Positions 54,443 to 62,713 of a DNA stretch of 64,000 nt are shown one piece after another. A program made the position numbers and the translations under genes. How positions within the stretch are numbered: position 1 is the stretch's first letter; each line of letters opens with the position of its first letter. Source of the stretch: Vibrio maritimus (lineage in GTDB: Bacteria; Pseudomonadota; Gammaproteobacteria; Enterobacterales; Vibrionaceae). The stretch spans positions 496,001 to 560,000 of the forward strand of contig NZ_CP090439.1 of NCBI RefSeq assembly GCF_021441885.1, written 5' to 3'. The notes beneath the pieces were generated by a model. That model was not told the origin of the DNA, ran no database searches, and worked only from the letters and a program-made list of their open reading frames with translations.

Positions 54443-55693
54443 ATGGCACTCAAAAAAACTTTAGATAACTTAGCTCCACATTTTGAACCCGGAGGGAAAT
54501 ACCAAACCTACTACCCACTCTATGAGGCTGTCGCCACCCTTTTTTATACGCCAGGTCATGTGACCAAGGGGCGTACCCATTTACGAGACAGCATCGACCT
54601 TAAACGCATTATGATCATGGTGTGGCTTGCTGTGTTCCCCGCTATGTTTTGGGGTATGTACAACATTGGTCACCAAGCCAATGCTGCGTTGACAGCGACC
54701 TACACTCTTGCTGAAATCTCCACTCTATTCGAAGAGAGCTGGCGGTTGTCTTTCGCCTTTGGAAGCCCTGAGGCACTAGCGACCGTAGGCTGGGGACGTG
54801 AGATGCTCTACGGAGCCAGTTACTTCCTACCTGTCTACGCGACGGTATTTATCGTTGGGGGCTTCTGGGAAGTCTTGTTCTCCATTGTCCGCAAACATGA
54901 AGTTAATGAAGGCTTCTTCGTCAGCTCCATTCTGTTCGCACTTATCCTGCCTCCCACTATTCCTCTCTGGCAAGCGGCACTTGGCATCACCTTCGGTATC
55001 GTTGTGGCGAAGGAAGTATTTGGTGGAACAGGACGCAATTTTCTCAATCCAGCACTCGCGGGGCGCGCATTCCTCTATTTTGCTTATCCTGCTCAGATGT
55101 CAGGTGGAGCCGTTTGGGTTGCTGCCGATGGCTATTCAGGCGCCACACCACTGAGTCAATGGTATGAAGGCGGGCAAAGTGCGTTGGTCAACAACATGAC
55201 GGGAGAGGTATTAAGCTGGACTGACGCCTTTATCGGAAACTTACCGGGCTCTATGGGCGAGGTCTCCACCTTGTTCATTTTGATAGCGGGTATCTTCCTG
55301 ATTGCCATTGGCATTGCCTCATGGCGGATTGTTCTAGGTGTACTGATAGGACTCACTGTCACCGCGACACTACTGAATACCATAGGCTCAGACACTAACC
55401 CTATGTTCTCAATGCCAATATGGTGGCATTTTGTGATTGGCGGCGTGGCATTTGGCACCTTTTTTATGGCGACAGACCCTGTTTCTGCGGCGTTTACCGA
55501 TACAGGTAAGATTGCTTACGGAATACTGATCGGTGTGATGACCATCTTTATACGCGTGCTCAATCCCGCCTACCCCGAAGGCATCATGCTCGCAATCCTG
55601 TTTGCCAACCTCTTTGCTCCGTTGTTCGACCACCTGGCAAAAGAGGCGATGGTAAAACGACGAGAGCGCCGTTTAAAGCAAGCCAATCGGTGA
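54443..55693 (+). CDS. nqrB: NqrB-like subunit, Na+-translocating NADH:quinone reductase, stand-alone gene
   Basis: 416 aa, matching NqrB length. N-terminus ALKKTLDNLAPHFEPGGKYQTYYPLYEA is the family's soluble part. About ten membrane helices follow, with FGGTGRNFLNPALAGRAFLYFAYP (~193) and the FMN-attachment site DGYSGATPLSQW (Thr in SGAT, ~237). It normally works in a six-subunit complex nqrABCDEF, yet none of the others is within this window: its neighbours are cryptochrome DASH and a GGDEF gene. It may be a second copy. Name by similarity; function as a lone subunit is doubtful. Confidence 0.85.
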   Translation: MALKKTLDNLAPHFEPGGKYQTYYPLYEAVATLFYTPGHVTKGRTHLRDSIDLKRIMIMVWLAVFPAMFWGMYNIGHQANAALTATYTLAEISTLFEESWRLSFAFGSPEALATVGWGREMLYGASYFLPVYATVFIVGGFWEVLFSIVRKHEVNEGFFVSSILFALILPPTIPLWQAALGITFGIVVAKEVFGGTGRNFLNPALAGRAFLYFAYPAQMSGGAVWVAADGYSGATPLSQWYEGGQSALVNNMTGEVLSWTDAFIGNLPGSMGEVSTLFILIAGIFLIAIGIASWRIVLGVLIGLTVTATLLNTIGSDTNPMFSMPIWWHFVIGGVAFGTFFMATDPVSAAFTDTGKIAYGILIGVMTIFIRVLNPAYPEGIMLAILFANLFAPLFDHLAKEAMVKRRERRLKQANR

Positions 55694-55709
55694 TCATTGT
55701 CAAAGAACT

Positions 55710-55742
55710 CAGTAACGATATATTTAAAATGTATCGTTACTG
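55710..55742. other. Perfect inverted repeat after nqrB
   Basis: cagtaacgata and tatcgttactg form an exact 11-bp inverted repeat with an 11-nt loop. No T-run follows, so it is either a weak terminator of nqrB or a protein-binding site before the GGDEF gene. Confidence 0.5.
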
Positions 55743-55902
55743 AAGCAATATCACACCCAAAACTGGGGACATTTACAAAAACTGAGGTTCCAAAAGTGAC
55801 AATTTGCCTATCTCGTTAGATAATTGCTTATACAAACAAATAAAAAATAACAAAAAAAAGATCGCGGCACATATCGGAATGAGTTAAGGACAAATACGGA
55901 CT

Positions 55903-56925
55903 ATGAAGAAAAACGATTTTCAAAAATCGGCTGCCAACCTCAAAAAGGCAGTACCATTGATGGTGAAACATCACGTGCCCGCTACGCCAGCTAATTACGC
56001 ACTCTGGTACACCTATGTTGATCAAACGATCCCTGAGTTAAATGCAGACATGGACGCCATCTTAAAAGACTACGATGTCCTGCCACCCGTCAATTCCGCT
56101 TCTCTATACAGAAACCACATCGCTGACAAAGCCGAAGTCGATTTGCAAGATCTCAAGGTAAATCTAGAGGCAATAGTGACGGAAATGTCGAGTTCCATGT
56201 CCGATGCACTCACTGATACCACCGATTTTTCGAAAGCTCTCGAGAATAGCTTCGACGGTTTATCGTCAAGCCTTGATGCTGAACGTGCACCAACCCTTGA
56301 TGACGTGATGCCACTAATCAAGCAGCTAGTTGATGAAGCAAGCGAAATACGCCACTCCACTGATTTTATTCAAGGGCAGTTGAAGAATGCCAGTGACGAG
56401 ATAAGCCGCTTAAAATCTCAATTGGCCAAAGTCCAATGTAATGCCATGTTTGATAGTCTCACCACCCTTTACAATCGTGGTGCATTTGATGCTGACTTAA
56501 CAATGTTCTGTCAAGCAAAGCAACCAATGAGCCTGATTCTTCTCGATATTGACCACTTCAAAAAATTCAACGACGAAATGGGGCATTTGTTTGGCGATAC
56601 CATTCTCAAAGGCATTTCCCAACGACTGAAGCAAGCCTGCCGAGGTGGCATCGCTGCGTACCGTTTTGGTGGTGAAGAGTTTGCGCTAATTGTCCCAAAT
56701 AAGTCTCTTCGAGTCGCAAGACAGATGGCCGATGCCCTGCGTCTAGCGGTCGAAAAAATGACCATTAAGGATCGTAAAAACGGCAACAAGGTAGGCAACA
56801 TCACCGCCTCATTTGGCGTTGCTGAGTTTGTCGCTGGTGACAGCTATGCCTCTCTAGTAGAGCGTGCGGATAAACAGCTATACGACGCTAAGCGCTCCGG
56901 TCGCAACCGCGTCATGCCTTTCTAA
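55903..56925 (+). CDS. GGDEF diguanylate cyclase
   Basis: 340 aa, cytosolic. The N-terminal ~155 residues are helical, in the style of the V. cholerae VCA0956 group (KSAANLKKAVPLMVKHHVPATPANYALWYTYVD). The GGDEF domain (~170-335) has DSLTTLYNRGAF and the active-site loop RFGGEEF (~250), so it should make c-di-GMP. The upstream inhibitory I-site, normally RxxD, reads RGGI, so product inhibition is probably absent. Convergent with a HD-GYP phosphodiesterase gene. Confidence 0.93.
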   Translation: MKKNDFQKSAANLKKAVPLMVKHHVPATPANYALWYTYVDQTIPELNADMDAILKDYDVLPPVNSASLYRNHIADKAEVDLQDLKVNLEAIVTEMSSSMSDALTDTTDFSKALENSFDGLSSSLDAERAPTLDDVMPLIKQLVDEASEIRHSTDFIQGQLKNASDEISRLKSQLAKVQCNAMFDSLTTLYNRGAFDADLTMFCQAKQPMSLILLDIDHFKKFNDEMGHLFGDTILKGISQRLKQACRGGIAAYRFGGEEFALIVPNKSLRVARQMADALRLAVEKMTIKDRKNGNKVGNITASFGVAEFVAGDSYASLVERADKQLYDAKRSGRNRVMPF

Positions 56926-56952
56926 AAAAGACCGCTAGCAGCGGTCTTTTTT
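56924..56952. terminator. Bidirectional terminator between GGDEF and HD-GYP genes
   Basis: aaaaagaccgct-agc-agcggtctttttt: 12-bp stem, T-run after it on the plus strand and A-run before it. Confidence 0.92.
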
Positions 56953-56959
56953 TACATCA

Positions 56960-59842
56960 TTACTGGGTCAGATAATCTTCGATGTGAATGTCATCAATCT
57001 GCGAGCTGTCTATGTTCTGTTGAGCGAATTCTAGATAGACGCCTGATGTTAAAAATAGCTCAAACAAATCCCCATCTAGATGATTATCTCTTACCATAAA
57101 GCTCATGATCCGCAGAGCTTCGGACAGCTTCTTAGCTTTCTTATAAGGGCGATCGCAACTTGTCAGTGCCTCAAACACATCCGCTATAGCCATTGCTCGC
57201 GCCGGTATAGGTAGCTCAGAGGCTTTTGTACCTAATGGGTAGCCTGTTCCATCCATCTTTTCATGATGACTACCAGCCAACAACGGGACATTCTGCATAT
57301 GTTTCGGGAATGGAAGATTCTCCAGCATGCGTATCGTCTCAATCATGTGGCTATTGATGATATAACGCTCTTCACTGTTGAGGGTGCCCTTTCTTACTGA
57401 AAGGTTATACATCTCACCTTGGTTATTTTGGTATTCACCAGCTTGTAGAACAAAACGCGACTCTCGTTTTGGTTCTTTTTCCCATGGAACGAGGTGGTCA
57501 TGGTGATCAGCAAGCACGGGTTCCGTCCTTGGTACCTGGATATCTTGGTTATCAAAGCGGGCTAATTCTTCCCAAGACAAACCTTTGCGCCTATCTATCG
57601 TGGTCTGCCACGTTCTCGCTGCTATTTGCTCAAGTTGGTTAAGTTTGGTCTCATCTAAAAACTCTGAACCTAAATTGATTTCAGCGATCAGATCAAACTC
57701 TTCATCCAGTTTTTCAAGCTTGGCTTGCAGCTGTTGACGCTCCTGCTCTGAGATAGCATCAGCAAAACGCTGACGATACATGAACAGTTCTTCGTCCCGC
57801 TTGAGCACTTCAAAGCGTGTTCGAATTTCGTGGATTCGGTTGTAAATAGTCTCTAATTTTGTCGATTTATCGATTATGTGCTCGGGTATTGTCACCTTGC
57901 CACAATCGTGCATCCAGGCGGCCATGTGGAGCTCTTGCCACTCCTCATCGCTCAACGAAAAATCGGCATACTTACCTTGTGTTTGTTGTTGCGCGGCAAG
58001 AGTCAGCATCTCCGTCAATACGGGGACTTTTTGGCAGTGGTTACCCGTATAGGGTGACTTAGTATCGATCGCGCCCGCCATTACCTGAATAAAGGAGTCT
58101 AGTAATGCGCGTTGATCCCTGATCATCGTTTGGGTCTCGATGGTCACAGATGCATACGCTGCCAGCGTTTCTAGGTATTCTCGGTTTTCAAGTAGAACGG
58201 CGCTTTCGTGAGCGTCATCAAACCCAAGACCAAGAGCGCCAATGACCTGTTGTTTACGGTTTATCAGAGGGATAAACAACGTATTGTCGGATTCACTCTC
58301 TCTCGGCACGTATGTACGAACTTCGTTGTAGCGAGTGAACACCGGCTGTTTCAATTGAAAGAACTGATGAACCTCTTCCTTTATAAGTGGGTCTGTCAAA
58401 GGAATGGCTGGTTGCAATGAGGGGTCTAACACGCCTTGATTACGAATACTCAAAAATCTTGGCTCTAGGCAGGTCTCGTCATTACTTAGTAGATATAGGT
58501 AGCTACTGTTCGAGTCAGTCGCATCTGCCGTTTCTTGGCAGACAAGCGCGAGCAAACTCTCTAAATCATCCTCTTTTGCCATCGAATTAGTGAGCGACAA
58601 AAACCGTTTTATCGTAGATTGCATAGAACGCAAAGAATCTGACATCTCTTTGATCTCGGTAACTCGAGAGCGATGCTGTGATACCGCGCTAAACTTAAAG
58701 TGCTCAATGGACTTAGCTTTTTTTGTTGCTTGACGAATAGGCCTCGCTAACCACTGCGAAGCAAGGTAAATACAAGGCAACACGGCAAGCAAAGCAATCA
58801 GCGAACCTATGATTGAACGCCTGGCTACAATATTGGATTCTTTAAGAAGCTGCTCTGATTTCACCGCCATTACAAGGTTGAACATCTGATCTCTAGAGCT
58901 TCGCACTCTATCGATCTTAACAACCCACTTTTCCCCTTGGTAATTAATCTCCTTTGCCACAGGACCGAATTCCACCACATTCGCCGTGCTCGCGATTAGC
59001 GGATGGTTTATATCGCTAAGCTTGAGCACGGTACTTGACCGTATAGCATCCCTAACTCTGAATAGTTCCGGTTGGCTGAAGGCATAAACGTTAAAGTCAT
59101 CATCGTACATTACTCGCAGAGCATCTCGATTCTCATCACTATCCTGAAGTACTTCCGAAACTTCTTCCAACAAAATATCCGCCCCAAACGCAGCTCCGTT
59201 TAATGACTTACGATGAATAGTGACGCCTGAACGACCGATAATAGGCATAAAATAAGGCGTAGACACTTTGGCTTTTATGAATGACGAGGTTTTAAACCAG
59301 TTAGTGGTGCGTGGATCTATGGCAATGCCCGCTAGTACCTGCGTATCGAGCAGCACCAGTTGCGCATCGTAGCTTTGTTGAATCAATTCTTTGGTGTGTG
59401 TGTTATAGCTAAAGGCGACAAATTCAGCGACCTTGTCCACCTTCATGAGCTTTCTGAGTTCACCATTGTAAACCCTCGCTACAGCAAGCCACTCTCCGTC
59501 AGGGAATGCAGCCTTAAATGATAGAACATGTCTATGTGCACTAAGAAGTGACATTAACTCAGGAGCGAAAGCAAATCGCTTATCAGGATCCGTTTCTCTA
59601 GTTAGTTCACCAGCAGAAAAGGCGTCAACAATGCTAAAAGTCGGCCCAAAGTGAAAGGACATATTACTGCGAGTTTCGCTCGCTATCCTCTCAAACAAGT
59701 TCTCATTTGCCTCAAGAATAACTTTGTTTAGGCTAGTTTGAGTAATCCAAATCTGTACCCCACATACGAGTAATACCAGGGTGACGAACATAATGAACAT
59801 GTGAACATGTAAGGGGAGCGTCTTTATTCTTTTCGGCGGCAT
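56960..59842 (-). CDS. HD-GYP phosphodiesterase with periplasmic sensor and GAF domain
   Basis: 960 aa from the ATG at 59842 (a GTG at 59854 is also possible). TM1 ~13-33, periplasmic Cache-like sensor (~35-340), TM2 ~348-368, then a GAF domain (~435-585) and the HD-GYP domain. The HD motif MHDCGKVTIPEHIID (~640) and the GYP motif HHEKMDGTGYP (~845) are separated by an insertion of about 150 residues with a coiled-coil stretch, so the core is split. All expected residues are present. Probably degrades c-di-GMP. No recognisable SD. Confidence 0.92.
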   Translation of the reverse strand: MPPKRIKTLPLHVHMFIMFVTLVLLVCGVQIWITQTSLNKVILEANENLFERIASETRSNMSFHFGPTFSIVDAFSAGELTRETDPDKRFAFAPELMSLLSAHRHVLSFKAAFPDGEWLAVARVYNGELRKLMKVDKVAEFVAFSYNTHTKELIQQSYDAQLVLLDTQVLAGIAIDPRTTNWFKTSSFIKAKVSTPYFMPIIGRSGVTIHRKSLNGAAFGADILLEEVSEVLQDSDENRDALRVMYDDDFNVYAFSQPELFRVRDAIRSSTVLKLSDINHPLIASTANVVEFGPVAKEINYQGEKWVVKIDRVRSSRDQMFNLVMAVKSEQLLKESNIVARRSIIGSLIALLAVLPCIYLASQWLARPIRQATKKAKSIEHFKFSAVSQHRSRVTEIKEMSDSLRSMQSTIKRFLSLTNSMAKEDDLESLLALVCQETADATDSNSSYLYLLSNDETCLEPRFLSIRNQGVLDPSLQPAIPLTDPLIKEEVHQFFQLKQPVFTRYNEVRTYVPRESESDNTLFIPLINRKQQVIGALGLGFDDAHESAVLLENREYLETLAAYASVTIETQTMIRDQRALLDSFIQVMAGAIDTKSPYTGNHCQKVPVLTEMLTLAAQQQTQGKYADFSLSDEEWQELHMAAWMHDCGKVTIPEHIIDKSTKLETIYNRIHEIRTRFEVLKRDEELFMYRQRFADAISEQERQQLQAKLEKLDEEFDLIAEINLGSEFLDETKLNQLEQIAARTWQTTIDRRKGLSWEELARFDNQDIQVPRTEPVLADHHDHLVPWEKEPKRESRFVLQAGEYQNNQGEMYNLSVRKGTLNSEERYIINSHMIETIRMLENLPFPKHMQNVPLLAGSHHEKMDGTGYPLGTKASELPIPARAMAIADVFEALTSCDRPYKKAKKLSEALRIMSFMVRDNHLDGDLFELFLTSGVYLEFAQQNIDSSQIDDIHIEDYLTQ

Positions 59843-59923
59843 AGCAGCTAACACATTGAAACAACACCATGTAAGACTAGCTGAGGAAAAGGATTACGAG
59901 AACCAAAACATTCTCAAACTCCA

Positions 59924-59951
59924 TAAAAAAAGCCCCACTATTAAGCGGGGC
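59924..59951 (-). terminator. Terminator after the 190-aa gene
   Basis: gcccc / ggggc stem with a 10-nt loop, followed on the minus strand by TTTTTTT; 45 bp after the stop. Confidence 0.85.
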
Positions 59952-59996
59952 AACTACCAAAGGAAAATTCGGTAATAACAAATGTGCTAGCGTGAA

Positions 59997-60569
59997 TTAA
60001 AATGCGAAGCTGAAACCGAGGTTATAGTCATCACCATTTTTTGCGGTGTATTCTTTGTCTTCACTGCAAGCACGTGGGCGACCTTGACCATCACCTTTTA
60101 CTAAACTTACCCAGTGACGAATACCTGACGCATGGCAATTTTCCGACTGACCAAAGGTCGTGCAGGTCTCAAGTTGGATATCTTCAATCTCAACCAGTTC
60201 AAGATTGCCGGTACCTTTTCGGCGACCAATGGTTACCTCTAGGTGCGTACCACTTTCATCTCGAAGCAAAATCGCTTCTGGTGAGCATTTGTCACCAACA
60301 AACGCCACAAAATGCTTAGCACGCTTGAGGCCTGTGTGCTCTCCATTTTTGAAATAAGCCTGAACGTGGCGGTAATCAATCTCATAGCTCACCACATCCT
60401 CGTGCGAACCGTTTTCTAGTGGAAACAGCGTATCAAGAAGCTGCTTGGCCATTTTTTGTTTTTCCATTTGTTCATCAGCTTTCACCATTTCGACGGCAAA
60501 CACGGCTTCAGCGATAAAGGTTGAGTGGTTCTTATGTAGTTCTGTTTTATCGAATGTCAGCATGTTCAT
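59997..60569 (-). CDS. Uncharacterised 190-aa protein divergent from an XRE regulator
   Basis: 190 aa, ATG at 60569 with GAGGG upstream. No signal peptide or membrane helix. Highly charged N-terminal half (HKNHSTFIAEAVFAVEMVKADEQMEKQK), then a beta-rich part with GLKRAKHFVAFVGDKCSPEAILL, THLEVTIGRRKG and ETCTTFGQSENCHASGIRHWVSLV. Ends in the aromatic residue F. I do not recognise the family. It shares a 156-bp promoter region with the regulator at 60726 and is probably its target; this is inference. Confidence 0.8.
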   Translation of the reverse strand: MNMLTFDKTELHKNHSTFIAEAVFAVEMVKADEQMEKQKMAKQLLDTLFPLENGSHEDVVSYEIDYRHVQAYFKNGEHTGLKRAKHFVAFVGDKCSPEAILLRDESGTHLEVTIGRRKGTGNLELVEIEDIQLETCTTFGQSENCHASGIRHWVSLVKGDGQGRPRACSEDKEYTAKNGDDYNLGFSFAF

Positions 60570-60700
60570 AGTGTTTCCCTCTTACAGCTGCTAAGTCCAA
60601 ATTAGAGTAAAAAACCCAAACGGTTGTTTAAATTTATATGCGTTTTGTGATTTGTATACTTTGTAGACTAGCGTGTTTTTGACTACAATTTCACAACAAA

Positions 60701-60724
60701 AATTTTACAATGTGAATTTTACAA
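60701..60724. promoter_or_regulatory. Direct repeats at the regulator start, candidate operator
   Basis: aattttacaa occurs at 60701-60710 and again at 60715-60724, 14 bp apart, immediately before the ATG at 60726, in place of a Shine-Dalgarno. Could be an autoregulatory operator of the XRE protein. Confidence 0.45.
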
Positions 60725-60725
60725 A

Positions 60726-62273
60726 ATGCCCCTGTCAAAAAGTCTAATCCGCCAATCCCACTTTTTGGGAACCAAGGTCCGTAACTTACGGAAACGTAAC
60801 CATTTAACGATGGAAGATCTCTCCGCGCGCTGTATTCGAGTCAACCCAGAGTACGCCCCTTCTGTCTCATACCTCTCCATGATCGAGCGAGGAAAGCGTG
60901 TCCCAAGTATCGATATGCTCGAGGTCATTGCTGAGGTATTCCAGAAAGATCCAGCTTGGTTCTTAGACAATGAACCTGAGCCCGATGAGATCACTCCCGT
61001 AAAAGGAAATCGGGGTGGGATTAGTGGCATGGCACTGGAGCCAAGCTTTTTATTCTCGAATGACATCCTGCAAATAGCCATTCCTGAGATGTTGTCACAA
61101 ACCGGTATCACCGGACGCCAATTTGCACATCTACTGATTCGTGCCCATCAAGAGAGTTTGCAAAACCACTTTCCGGATTTAGAGCGTGCGGCTGAAGAAG
61201 TCGGATTGAAAAGGCTTAACTTATCTGTCGAAGACCTGATAGATATTGCCAATGATCTGGGTCTGAGCGTTCGCTGGGTCAATCGCACACCCAAAGACGT
61301 AGTAGATGAGCTTGGTGTTAATGCCAAACAGCTTGTGACTTCTTTCTTCGAGCCTCCGGGCACTATCTACCTAAACGAGATACTCAAAGCGTACCCAACG
61401 CGTCTTAAATATGACTTGGCGGTATATATCGGCCATCGTATCTTACACAGTGAAGAGGGACTCAAAAGCGTTCTTAGCGTGGGGCATCAAAACAGTTGGG
61501 ATGACAGTACCCAGAACCAGTCATCTTCGGCTCTCAACTCACAGGACATTCTTCAAGCATGGCGCGATTTCGAATCGAGTTTCTTTGCGGGCGCACTGCT
61601 GTGCCCAAAAGTACCTTTCAGACAGTTACTAGACCGCAGCGGCTATGAAATCGATGTGCACAAACGTGTTGGTGTGTCACCATCGGTCGCAATGCGTCGA
61701 ATGACCGTTGTATCACCTTATCCGCATTGGCACTACTTCGATGCCTACGGGCCAGGTAAACTCAAAGCCGTCTATCGCGGAAATGGTATTCCGCTTCCGT
61801 GGGGAAATATGCGGATGGTTAACGACCCATGTCAACACTGGGCAGTATTCCGCCGCCTATCCGAGCCGCAAAATGGATCATCGGCACAGATCTCCATCTT
61901 GAATGTCGGCGATGAACCAAGGATCTACTGCTGCGAGTCGATTAATATGACGGATCCTGCTGGGAACAATCGAGTCTTGTGCGCCGGGATTGACCTTAAC
62001 CCAGCAATCGACGCCCAAGGCGGCAATGCATTAGAAATTGCTAGCGAGCTTAAGCGATCATGCGTGGAAGGAGGGGGAAGTGTGGCTATTCCTCGTGGTA
62101 TCAAAAAAGATCTACAAACCGTCGCCAAGATACTCAACATCAATTGGGTTGAGAGGGGAATCGAAGGGGATGCTCGTTTGATTTGTTCTCGCGGAGCGGT
62201 ATGCCCACGTAAACCTAGTTGTTATGAAGGCTGCCAAGAGGAATCGGAAAGCCCACTAGGGGATATTTTCTAA
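60726..62273 (+). CDS. XRE-family regulator with DUF3612/ScfR-like C-terminus
   Basis: 515 aa. An N-terminal XRE helix-turn-helix (~14-75: VRNLRKRNHLTMEDLSARCI, then YLSMIERGKRVPSIDMLEVI). The large C-terminal part ends with a cysteine cluster (LICSRGAVCPRKPSCYEGC) like the short-chain fatty acyl-CoA regulators (RamB/ScfR). Resembles DUF3612-type Vibrio regulators; the name is from memory. The start has no SD and lies directly after a pair of direct repeats. Probably controls the divergent 190-aa gene; ligand unknown. Confidence 0.82.
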   Translation: MPLSKSLIRQSHFLGTKVRNLRKRNHLTMEDLSARCIRVNPEYAPSVSYLSMIERGKRVPSIDMLEVIAEVFQKDPAWFLDNEPEPDEITPVKGNRGGISGMALEPSFLFSNDILQIAIPEMLSQTGITGRQFAHLLIRAHQESLQNHFPDLERAAEEVGLKRLNLSVEDLIDIANDLGLSVRWVNRTPKDVVDELGVNAKQLVTSFFEPPGTIYLNEILKAYPTRLKYDLAVYIGHRILHSEEGLKSVLSVGHQNSWDDSTQNQSSSALNSQDILQAWRDFESSFFAGALLCPKVPFRQLLDRSGYEIDVHKRVGVSPSVAMRRMTVVSPYPHWHYFDAYGPGKLKAVYRGNGIPLPWGNMRMVNDPCQHWAVFRRLSEPQNGSSAQISILNVGDEPRIYCCESINMTDPAGNNRVLCAGIDLNPAIDAQGGNALEIASELKRSCVEGGGSVAIPRGIKKDLQTVAKILNINWVERGIEGDARLICSRGAVCPRKPSCYEGCQEESESPLGDIF

Positions 62274-62292
62274 CGGTGTCATTACTTTTCAC

Positions 62293-62330
62293 AAAAAGCT
62301 AGGTTGATAGATAGACGACCTGGCTTTTTT
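62293..62330 (+). terminator. Terminator after the XRE regulator
   Basis: aaaaagctaggt / acctggcttttt stem (one U-G pair) followed by T-run. Confidence 0.8.
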
Positions 62331-62342
62331 ATGTTCAAAAAG

Positions 62343-62450
62343 AAAAAAAGCCAGCCACAAATTGTGTGACTGGCTATATACAAGTGTGAACAATAGAGGT
62401 TCACTAACAACGTCAGTTGGCTAGGTGACCCTCGGCTTAAAAAGGGTCGC
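62343..62450 (-). ncRNA. qrr: Qrr quorum-sensing regulatory small RNA
   Basis: A 108-nt minus-strand RNA. It has the conserved Qrr 5' hairpin GACCCTTTTTAAGCCGAGGGTC, the near-invariant core CACCTAGCCAACTGACGTTG then TTAGTGAA, a second AT-rich stem (GTGAAC ... GTTCAC), and a terminal hairpin AGCCAGTCACA / TGTGGCTGGCT followed by seven Ts. Qrr RNAs act with Hfq at low cell density to block translation of the LuxR/HapR master regulator and activate AphA. Since luxO is not adjacent in the visible DNA, this is not the luxO-linked Qrr1 but one of the others; I do not assign a number. Overlaps no CDS. Confidence 0.97.
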
Positions 62451-62460
62451 TTTAATTAAT

Positions 62461-62476
62461 GCAGTATGCGTGCCAA
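62461..62476 (-). promoter_or_regulatory. Sigma-54 promoter of the qrr RNA
   Basis: TTGGCACGCATACTGC on the minus strand: the -24 GG and -12 GC doublets are exactly 10 nt apart, matching the RpoN consensus TGGCAC-N5-TGC. The start is predicted about 12 nt downstream, near 62449, where the RNA begins. Confidence 0.93.
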
Positions 62477-62550
62477 CTTTTAAAACGTACAATTTTATTG
62501 AATTCGGTCAAATATAGACCGCTTTCAGGGAAATAGCGTTCATATTAATT

Positions 62551-62564
62551 TTGCAATTTGCGAA
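62551..62564. promoter_or_regulatory. Candidate LuxO-binding site 1
   Basis: TTGCAATTTGCGAA, imperfect dyad resembling LuxO enhancer sites (TTGCA-N3-TGCAA), about 100 bp upstream of the RNA start. Confidence 0.65.
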
Positions 62565-62570
62565 ACCAGA

Positions 62571-62582
62571 TGCAAATTGCAA
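62571..62582. promoter_or_regulatory. Candidate LuxO-binding site 2
   Basis: TGCAAATTGCAA, second LuxO-like dyad about 120 bp upstream of the RNA start, 20 bp (two helical turns) from site 1. Confidence 0.65.
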
Positions 62583-62713
62583 TTACAGCCATTCCCATAC
62601 TGAAAATAATGATAAATTACGCACTTCGAAAGTTATACTTGTTTCATATATTAACTATATAACTATCCAGCCATACCTCTGCACAAGGCGGACAAATGAT
62701 AGGCACATTGCTG

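Noticed and set aside
62347..62375. Hairpin as a second terminator for the XRE gene
   Set aside because: T-run lies on the minus strand and the hairpin belongs to the Qrr RNA.
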